A DNA stretch of 20,429 bases from Chloroflexota bacterium. GTDB taxonomy: Bacteria; Chloroflexota; Dormibacteria; Dormibacterales; Dormibacteraceae. A program made the position numbers and the translations under genes. The stretch spans positions 1 to 20,429 of the forward strand of contig VBJE01000190.1 in the NCBI GenBank assembly GCA_005879675.1. The letters run 5' to 3'. Under the pieces are notes generated by a model that worked only from the letters and a program-made list of their open reading frames with translations, made no database searches and had not been told where the DNA came from. Shown one piece after another: positions 15,305-20,429 of this stretch (the first letter of the stretch is position 1; each line of letters opens with the position of its first letter).

Positions 15305-15310
15305 TAACCT
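15305..15310 (+). promoter_or_regulatory. -10 box (TAACCT) for the ROK kinase
   Basis: TAACCT lies 9 bases before ATG 15320. No ribosome site is present. It lies 12 bases after the second copy of the upstream direct repeat. Confidence 0.5.
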
Positions 15311-15319
15311 AGTCGGGCC

Positions 15320-16192
15320 ATGCTGGCCGGAATCGATCTGGGCGGGACCCAGGTGCGCGTCGCGCTCGCACGCTCCGATGGCCGCCTCGTCGCGAGCGTG
15401 AAGACCCGGACCCACCTCCTCGCCACCCCCCAGGACATGGTGGACTGGGCCGCGGCGGAGATCGACCGCCACCGCGGCCGGGAGAAGGTCCGCAGCATCA
15501 CCATCGCGGCTCCCGGTCCGATCGACGTCAAGCGCGGCGTGCTCGTCAACCCGCCAAACCTGCCCTGGCAGAACGTGCCGCTGGCCGCGATGATGAGCAG
15601 CGCCACGGGCGCCAGGGTGCAGCTCGCGAACGACGCCGACATGGCCGGCCTGGGCGAGTTCCACCACGGGGCGGGCCGCAGCACCCGGAACATGGTCTAC
15701 ATCACGTGGTCGACGGGCGTCGGCGGCGGGCTGATCATCGACGGCAAGCTACACCGGGGCGGCCACGGCACCGCCGGCGAGATCGGGCACATGATCATCG
15801 ATCCGAACGGACCGCTGGACAACTGCGGCCAGCGCGGCTGCCTCGAGGCCTTCGTCAGCGGCACCGCGCTGGCGCGCGAGACCGGCAAGCCGGCCGCCGA
15901 GCTGTTCGCGATCGCCGCACGCGGCGACCAGCACGCGCGCGCGGTCGTGGAGAAGGCGGCGCGTTACATGGGCATCGCGCTGATCAGTCTCACCAACGCC
16001 CTGGACCCCGAGATGTTCGTCATCGGTGGAGGGGTGTCCCGGTCGTGGGCGCTGGTCCAGCCGACGATGCTCGCGACCCTGCGCTCGTCGCCTTTCATCA
16101 AGCCCGCCCGCCGGCCAAGCCTGCGCCGCGCCCGACTGGGTGACCGGGCAGGGCAGGTCGGAGCCGTGGAATGGGCGCGCATCAACCAGTAG
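15320..16192 (+). CDS. ROK family sugar kinase (glucokinase-like)
   Basis: A 290-residue cytosolic kinase of the ROK family. The ATP phosphate motif is GIDLGGTQVR (residues 4-13). The catalytic aspartate D105 lies in LANDADMAGLGE. The phosphate-2 region is TWSTGVGGGLIIDGK, and the zinc-site region is GEIGHM (153-158) plus NCGQRGCLEAFVSG (168-181). The usual CxCGxxGC has its first cysteine replaced by aspartate (D167), so one zinc ligand is changed while H157, C169 and C174 remain. The adenosine motif IGGGVSRSW is present. There is no helix-turn-helix, so it is an enzyme, not a ROK repressor. Glucose is a reasonable but unproven substrate. Its end overlaps the next gene by 22 bases. Confidence 0.9.
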   Translation: MLAGIDLGGTQVRVALARSDGRLVASVKTRTHLLATPQDMVDWAAAEIDRHRGREKVRSITIAAPGPIDVKRGVLVNPPNLPWQNVPLAAMMSSATGARVQLANDADMAGLGEFHHGAGRSTRNMVYITWSTGVGGGLIIDGKLHRGGHGTAGEIGHMIIDPNGPLDNCGQRGCLEAFVSGTALARETGKPAAELFAIAARGDQHARAVVEKAARYMGIALISLTNALDPEMFVIGGGVSRSWALVQPTMLATLRSSPFIKPARRPSLRRARLGDRAGQVGAVEWARINQ

Positions 16193-17517
16193 GAGAAAGC
16201 GAGCTACTCGCCCTGCTCAAACGCGCCGCCTCCGACCTCGGCGCGACCGCCTGGGTGGTCGGCGGCTATGTCCGCGACAAGCTCCTGGCGCGGCCGCACC
16301 TCGACCTCGACGTCGTCGTCGAGCACGGCGACTCGCTCGCGGTGGCCCGACGCTTCGCCGAGCTTGCGGGGGCGCCTCCCCCGGTGACCTTCGAGAGGTT
16401 CGGCACCGCGCAGGTGACCCTGCCGGGCCGGCTGGTCGAGTTCGTCACCGCCCGGACCGAGTCCTACGCCGCCGACTCGCGCAAACCCGACGTCCGCCGG
16501 GCCACGCTGGACGAGGACCTTCGCCGCCGCGATTTCACCGTCAACACGCTGCTCATGGACGTGGACGGGAAGATCCACGACCGGCTCGGCGCCCGGGAGG
16601 ACCTCGAGGCGAAGCTGCTGCGGACGCCCTCCGACCCCGTCAGAACCTTCACCGACGACCCGCTGCGGATGCTGCGCGGCGTCCGCTTCGCGGCCGAGCT
16701 CGGATTCGAGCTCGCGCCCGACCTCATGCCCGCGCTGCGCCAGCTCAGGTCGCGCCTGGCTCCGCCCGTCATCTCGGCCGAACGGATCGCGGAAGAGCTG
16801 CGCAAGATGCTCGAATCGCCGCGCCCGAAGCTCGCGCTGGAGCTCCTGGACGAAGCCGGCCTGCTCGAGGTCGTCCTGCCCGAGCTCGCGGCGTGCAAGG
16901 GAGTCGCCCAGACCGGCTACCACACGCACGACGTCTTCGGACACACGCTGCTTGCCGTCGAGGGGACGCCCCCGGACCTTCTGACGCGCCTGGCAGCCCT
17001 TTTTCACGACGTCGGGAAGCCGCGGACGGCGAAAGGGGACGGCACCTTCATCGGCCACGAGGAGGTCGGCGCGGAGATGGCGAGGGGCGCCCTCGAACGG
17101 CTCCGGTTCTCGCAGCGGGAGATCGAGGTGGTGACCAGGCTGGTCCGACTGCACCTGCGACCGGTCTTCTATCGCTCGGAGTGGACGGACGGCGCGGTCC
17201 GCCGCCTGGCGCGCGACGCCGGGCCGCACCTCGATCGCCTGATGGCGCTGGCGAGGGCGGACATCGCCGCCTCCGCCTACCCGGAGCCGGAAAAGCTCGA
17301 CGAGCTGCAGTCGCGGCTCGAAGCGGTCCGTTCGGAGCGCCCCTCACGGCTGCAGCCCCTGATCACGGGCGAGGAGATCATGCGCGCGCGCGGCATCGGG
17401 CCAGGGCCGGAGGTGGGGCGGATCAAGCAGAAGCTGGAAGAGCTCGTGATCGACGGCGAGATACAGCCGGAGAAGCAGGCGGTCATCAATTACCTCTCAG
17501 AGCATTCGGACCTCTAG
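16171..17517 (+). CDS. CCA tRNA nucleotidyltransferase / poly(A) polymerase family
   Basis: A 448-residue class II nucleotidyltransferase. The head domain has WVVGGYVRDKLL (residues 28-39) with catalytic DLD at 45-47, followed by the RRRDFTVNTLLMD motif (118-130) and the neck motif DDPLRMLRGVRFAAELGF (162-179). A C-terminal HD domain has the HD pair at 279-280 in LAALFHDVGKPRTAKGD and further histidines at HTHDVFGHTLL and FIGHEEVG. Adding CCA to tRNA 3' ends is the most likely job; A-adding or poly(A) activity cannot be excluded. ATG 16171 is the only usual start near the family N-terminus and overlaps the ROK gene by 22 bases, implying cotranscription. An AGGAG at 16191-16195 lies just inside the coding region with no start after it, so it is probably not used. 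Confidence 0.92.
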   Translation: MGAHQPVGESELLALLKRAASDLGATAWVVGGYVRDKLLARPHLDLDVVVEHGDSLAVARRFAELAGAPPPVTFERFGTAQVTLPGRLVEFVTARTESYAADSRKPDVRRATLDEDLRRRDFTVNTLLMDVDGKIHDRLGAREDLEAKLLRTPSDPVRTFTDDPLRMLRGVRFAAELGFELAPDLMPALRQLRSRLAPPVISAERIAEELRKMLESPRPKLALELLDEAGLLEVVLPELAACKGVAQTGYHTHDVFGHTLLAVEGTPPDLLTRLAALFHDVGKPRTAKGDGTFIGHEEVGAEMARGALERLRFSQREIEVVTRLVRLHLRPVFYRSEWTDGAVRRLARDAGPHLDRLMALARADIAASAYPEPEKLDELQSRLEAVRSERPSRLQPLITGEEIMRARGIGPGPEVGRIKQKLEELVIDGEIQPEKQAVINYLSEHSDL

Positions 17518-17536
17518 CGAAAACCCCAGCACCCGC

Positions 17537-17594
17537 TATGCTGCGGTAGGAGGGAGCCGCCCAACAAAAGAGGGGATGGGCGGGTACCGGGAGG
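17537..17594 (+). promoter_or_regulatory. Promoter and ribosome binding site of the bactofilin gene
   Basis: TATGCT (17537-17542) is a likely -10 box. GGGAGG (17589-17594) is a good Shine-Dalgarno, 6 bases before ATG 17601, and favours that ATG over the TTG at 17595. The leader would be about 50 bases and holds a second purine-rich AGGAGGGAG near 17549. This contrasts with the leaderless-type starts elsewhere in the window. Confidence 0.55.
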
Positions 17595-17600
17595 TTGGGA

Positions 17601-18116
17601 ATGCTTGAGAGCGCAGTGGAGACAGTGGGGGCGGGGGCGCCCAGCGCCAACGGGGATCCGGATCCGCTTGGACTCGAGCCCAAGGCCACGGTCCTGGCGA
17701 AGGAGGACATGCTTTCCGGCAAGCTTGCGCTGAAGGGGCCCGGACAGGTGCTCGGCAGCTTCAGCGGTCAGATCGAGTGCGACGGCGACCTGCTGATCGG
17801 ACCCGACGCCCACGTCGAGGCCGATATTCGCGGTCACCGGATCACCGTCTCCGGACTCGTCCGCGGCAACGTCATCGCCAGCAACCGGCTGAAGATCACG
17901 AGCAGTGGCCGGCTGGAGGGCGACGCCACCGTCCAGGCCCTGGTGGTCCAGGAAGGAGGCGTGCACTACGGCGTGATCCGGGTCCATCCCGAGGGAATCC
18001 CCGACACGCCGCCCGAGCGCATGGCGCAGATACCCGCCCAGTCGACCGTCGTAACTTTGAGACCCACGCCCAACGCGGTTGGGAAGGTCAGAAAGTTCTG
18101 GGGTGAGTTCTTCTAG
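17601..18116 (+). CDS. Bactofilin-family cytoskeletal protein
   Basis: A 171-residue protein with the bactofilin (DUF583) beta-helical core at about residues 45-128. Glycine-spaced short strands repeat, as in GQVLGSFSGQIECDGDLLIG, HVEADIRG, ITVSGLVRGNV and SGRLEGDATV. Bactofilins polymerise without nucleotide into filaments that scaffold cell-shape or envelope enzymes. The 45-residue N-terminal part is acidic and low in complexity, and the tail ends in VGKVRKFWGEFF, an amphipathic stretch that could touch the membrane. The start is fixed by GGGAGG 6 bases before the ATG. It overlaps the next gene by 14 bases, so the two products may act together. Confidence 0.9.
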   Translation: MLESAVETVGAGAPSANGDPDPLGLEPKATVLAKEDMLSGKLALKGPGQVLGSFSGQIECDGDLLIGPDAHVEADIRGHRITVSGLVRGNVIASNRLKITSSGRLEGDATVQALVVQEGGVHYGVIRVHPEGIPDTPPERMAQIPAQSTVVTLRPTPNAVGKVRKFWGEFF

Positions 18117-18645
18117 AGGACCGTCGAAGAAGCCGTCCCGGGCAAGGGGTCAGGCGCCCCAGGCCCGGGCGGCGTCATCGCGGCCGGCCACCAGGGCGGC
18201 CAGGAAAACGCCGCCGGCGCCCAGGCCGCCTACCAGGCCCGCACCCAAGCCCGAGCCGCTCGCCTCCGAGCTGCCGATGCCCAAACCTTTGCCGGCCAAG
18301 CCCGCGGTGCCCGCGCCGCGGCAGGGGATCCGGCTCGCCGGTTCGGCTTCGTCGCGGCTCACGATCAAGCCCAGCCCGCCGACCGGGCCGAGGCCGCAGC
18401 TCCAGCTCTCGACCAAGGTCCGGCCGAGCGGTCCTCGTCCGCTCAGCCAGGTCGAGCTTGACGAGGACGAGGTGCTGATCGACGGCTTCGACGCCGTGCT
18501 GCGCGACGAGAAGGTGCGGGTGACGGCCGTCCTCGAGCGCACGTGTGTCTACGTCGACCGGGCCGGCGACCGGCGGCTCGCCCGCAAGGAAGACCTGTGG
18601 GTCGAGGCCGACAAGCTGCCGATCCGCCGACGCGGCCTCAGTTAA
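18103..18645 (+). CDS. Pro/Ala/Lys/Arg-rich protein coupled to bactofilin, unknown function
   Basis: A 180-residue protein I do not recognise. Residues 1-115 are low-complexity and rich in proline, alanine, lysine and arginine (TPPAPRPPTRPAPKPEP), so probably extended and positively charged. The C-terminal 60 residues look folded: an acidic stretch VELDEDEVLIDGFD, then short beta-type segments (VRVTAVLERTCVYV) and KEDLWVEADKLP. There is no signal peptide or membrane segment. GTG 18103 (14-base overlap with bactofilin) is preferred; TTG 18079 in the same frame is an alternative. A basic, disordered partner of a filament protein is plausible but inferred from the overlap alone. Confidence 0.7.
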   Translation: MSSSRGPSKKPSRARGQAPQARAASSRPATRAARKTPPAPRPPTRPAPKPEPLASELPMPKPLPAKPAVPAPRQGIRLAGSASSRLTIKPSPPTGPRPQLQLSTKVRPSGPRPLSQVELDEDEVLIDGFDAVLRDEKVRVTAVLERTCVYVDRAGDRRLARKEDLWVEADKLPIRRRGLS

Positions 18646-18650
18646 CTTTC

Positions 18651-18656
18651 TACAGT
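18651..18656 (+). promoter_or_regulatory. -10 box (TACAGT) for glpX
   Basis: TACAGT lies exactly 6 bases before GTG 18663, which predicts a leaderless message. The 8-base palindrome AGTTAACT (18640-18647) is just upstream and contains the stop of the preceding gene. Confidence 0.55.
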
Positions 18657-18662
18657 GCCGCA

Positions 18663-19667
18663 GTGATCGAAGAACCCAAGATCAACCGCAACCTCGCGCT
18701 GGAGCTGCTGCGCGTGACCGAGGCGGGCGCCCTCTCCGCGGCCCCGCTGCAGGGTCGCGGCAACAAGGAGGCTGCCGACAGGCGGGCGGTGGAGGCGATC
18801 CGCGAGTCGCTGTCGTCCGTCGACATGAAGGGCACCGTCGTCATCGGCGAAGGCGAGAAGGACGAAGCCCCGATGCTCTTCTTCGGCGAGGAGATCGGCA
18901 ACGGCCTCGGTCCCGAGGTGGACGTCGCCGTCGATCCGATCGAGGGCACGAGCCTCACCGCCTCCGGGCTGCCAGGCGCGATCTCCGTCGTCGCACTTGC
19001 CGAGCGCGGCACCATGCTCACGACCCACGTCCACTACATGGACAAGCTGGTCGTCGGCCGCAAGGCGCGGGGAGTGATCGACCTCGAGATGCCGGTCGAA
19101 TGGAACCTCCGCCGCATCGCCAAGGCCGAGGGACTGCCGGTCCAGGAGCTGACCGTCGTGGTGCTCGAGCGGGATCGGAACAACGAAGTGATCGCCCAGA
19201 TCCGCGCCGTCGGCGCGCGCATCAAGCTCATCTCGGCCGGCGACGTCGCGGGCGCGCTCGAGGCGGCGCTCGAGACCCGGTTCGGGATCCACTGCATGAT
19301 GGGCTCGGGGGGCGCCACCGAGGGCGTGCTCGCCGCGTGCGCCATCAAGACGATCGGTGGCGACATGCAGGCCAAGCTCCATCTCCGCGACGCCAAGGAG
19401 CGAGAGATGGCGGTCAAGGAGGGCCACAAGCCCGATAAGGTCCTGTGCATCGACGACCTGTGCTCGGGCAAGGACGTCTTCTTCGCCGCCACCGGGATCA
19501 CGACCGGTGAACTCCTCAAGGGCGTTCGCTACGAAGACGTGTACGCGTACACGCAATCGATGGTTTTGCGGTCCACTTCAGGCACCATGCGCATCGTGGA
19601 CGCCTACCACCCGATCGACAAGCTGCGGGTCAAGGGGCTGCTGCCCGAGCAGGTCAGGGTCCGCTGA
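18663..19667 (+). CDS. glpX: Class II fructose-1,6-bisphosphatase
   Basis: A 334-residue metal-dependent phosphatase of the GlpX type, hydrolysing fructose-1,6-bisphosphate in gluconeogenesis. Motifs include GRGNKEAADRRAVEAIR (31-47), VVIGEGEKDEAPMLFFGE (59-76), the metal-binding VDVAVDPIEGT (86-96), SGLPGAISVVAL, and MMGSGGATEGVLAACAIK. The length equals that of E. coli GlpX (336). The frame is open upstream, but GTG 18663 matches the family N-terminus (RNLALELLRVTEAGALSA) and follows a TACAGT box. In some bacteria the enzyme also acts on sedoheptulose-1,7-bisphosphate; that cannot be judged here. The downstream gene starts at or close to its stop. Confidence 0.96.
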   Translation: MIEEPKINRNLALELLRVTEAGALSAAPLQGRGNKEAADRRAVEAIRESLSSVDMKGTVVIGEGEKDEAPMLFFGEEIGNGLGPEVDVAVDPIEGTSLTASGLPGAISVVALAERGTMLTTHVHYMDKLVVGRKARGVIDLEMPVEWNLRRIAKAEGLPVQELTVVVLERDRNNEVIAQIRAVGARIKLISAGDVAGALEAALETRFGIHCMMGSGGATEGVLAACAIKTIGGDMQAKLHLRDAKEREMAVKEGHKPDKVLCIDDLCSGKDVFFAATGITTGELLKGVRYEDVYAYTQSMVLRSTSGTMRIVDAYHPIDKLRVKGLLPEQVRVR

Positions 19668-20429
19668 GCGCGACGGAGGCGGGGCAGTTCCTGACTGCCG
19701 CGGCGAAGACCCTCGGGCCCGCGCAGTGGGAGTGGATCGCGACGGCGCGCCTGGTGTCGCGGCAGCGCAAATCGACCGGCGAGGTCGAAGACGTGCTCGA
19801 CGGGCTCCTGTCCGGCGCCGACCAGGCGATGGTGAACGCGTTCACGAGTGGATTTCGGGTGACGCAGGTCCAGACCGCGATCAGCAAGTCGCTGCCCGAC
19901 CCGAGCGCGACCGCGGCCGCGCTCGAATCGGCCCAGGTCGTCGCGCTCGGCATCCTGGTGCGCGAGCAGATGCAGCCCGCCCACTTCGACGTCGTCTACA
20001 GGCCCTTCGCGACGGTGTTGCCCGGCCCCAACTACCGGCCGCCGGCGCCCATCGACAGGCAGATCGCCGCGTTCCTGCGCCACCTGCCGGCCTTGAAGGG
20101 CGAGGTCGAGGCCGAGGTCTCGGTGGTCGCCAAGAAGCTGAGCCAGCCGCCCAAACCTCCGGCGGCGGCCGCAGCCGGCGGCGTGCCGGTGCTGGCGGCG
20201 ATCGCGGGCCTGGATCCCGCCGTCAACTACACCGCCGCCTGGAAGCAGGTCATCGCCACGGCGAACCAGATCGGGCGCACGCAGGCGTTCCGGGCGATGC
20301 AGGACAGCGCGGAGCAGGCGGCGCCCCACGACGGTCTCGGAATCGTCGGCTTCGCCGGCGTCGCGGCCGGAGCCATCTTCATGCGCGACGCGCTTCCCAT
20401 CGAGAAGGTGCTGCTGCTGTATGAACCCT
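19664..20429 (+). CDS. Unrecognised protein, partial (runs off the window)
   Basis: A reading frame of at least 255 codons stays open to the window end with no stop. Its composition fits the neighbouring genes, and no competing frame resembles a protein. Early sequence GQFLTAAAKTLGPAQWEWIA and later VEDVLDGLLSGADQAMVNAF look helical and soluble. Residues about 165-185 are alanine/proline/glycine-rich, like a linker. GIVGFAGVAAGAIFM near the end is mildly hydrophobic and Gly/Ala-rich. I know no family for it. No ATG, GTG or TTG lies in frame between the upstream stop (19508-19510) and GTG 19754. CTG 19664 forms a CTGA overlap with the glpX stop, like the NTGA overlaps elsewhere, so it is taken as the start; GTG 19754 is the alternative. 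Confidence 0.6.
   Translation, partial: MSATEAGQFLTAAAKTLGPAQWEWIATARLVSRQRKSTGEVEDVLDGLLSGADQAMVNAFTSGFRVTQVQTAISKSLPDPSATAAALESAQVVALGILVREQMQPAHFDVVYRPFATVLPGPNYRPPAPIDRQIAAFLRHLPALKGEVEAEVSVVAKKLSQPPKPPAAAAAGGVPVLAAIAGLDPAVNYTAAWKQVIATANQIGRTQAFRAMQDSAEQAAPHDGLGIVGFAGVAAGAIFMRDALPIEKVLLLYEP

Noticed and set aside
15216..15319. Possible tRNA-Sec (selC) near selAB
   Set aside because: The interval is structured and about the right length, but no cloverleaf, UCA anticodon loop or T-loop consensus can be placed on either strand.
16191..16195. AGGAG as ribosome site for a later CCA transferase start
   Set aside because: No ATG, GTG or TTG follows at a suitable distance in frame; the nucleotidyltransferase motif needs the upstream start.

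Overview
This window is very GC-rich, densely packed chromosomal DNA from a bacterium. I see no rRNA, tRNA, CRISPR array, transposase or phage gene. The gene set is housekeeping: threonine/lysine biosynthesis, a YchF-like protein, selenocysteine insertion factors, MTHFR, a ROK kinase, CCA transferase, bactofilin and class II FBPase. Together with SD-poor starts, TANNNT boxes just before start codons and many 4-base stop/start overlaps, this suggests a GC-rich Terrabacteria-type soil lineage such as Ca. Dormiibacterota, Chloroflexota or Actinomycetota. That placement is inference; no marker here settles it.

Layout. Bases 64-889 hold an ECF sigma factor and a small one-pass membrane protein that may be its partner. 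Bases 886-1839 (minus) hold an ornithine cyclodeaminase/mu-crystallin family enzyme, divergent from the threonine cluster by only 24 bases. Bases 1864-7394 hold hom, thrC, a block of GC-rich hairpins, a compact thrB, lysC and a YchF-like protein with a shortened G domain. This run covers phosphorylation of aspartate, reduction of the semialdehyde to homoserine, its phosphorylation and conversion to threonine; asd is not in the window. Bases 7411-7815 (minus) hold a small polytopic membrane protein, followed by about 270 bases of non-coding DNA rich in inverted repeats.

Bases 8085-11198 form a membrane-biogenesis-like neighbourhood: a basic protein with a single C-terminal membrane segment (tail-anchored topology), a DUF1003 protein, an ArsA/Get3-type ATPase with an HSP20-like tail, an 82-residue protein and an M50 (site-2-protease family) peptidase. 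The last three are joined by ATGA and TTGA overlaps. Bases 11147-14328 hold selA and selB, overlapping by ATGA, so the organism probably decodes UGA as selenocysteine; selC, selD and a selenoprotein gene are not in the window. They are followed by a metF-type reductase (14343-15215), a ROK kinase whose upstream region carries a 22-base imperfect direct repeat, and a CCA transferase/poly(A) polymerase family gene. Bases 17601-18645 hold a bactofilin overlapping a proline/alanine/lysine-rich protein, then glpX (18663-19667) and an unrecognised gene running off the window end, which probably begins at or near the glpX stop.

The most general pattern is regulatory. At least eight gene starts have a TANNNT-like -10 box 6-11 bases before the start codon and no Shine-Dalgarno, which predicts leaderless or nearly leaderless mRNAs. 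In two cases the stop codon of the upstream gene is part of the -10 box. Genes inside operons instead use NTGA overlaps. The bactofilin is the clear exception, with a leader and a good Shine-Dalgarno.
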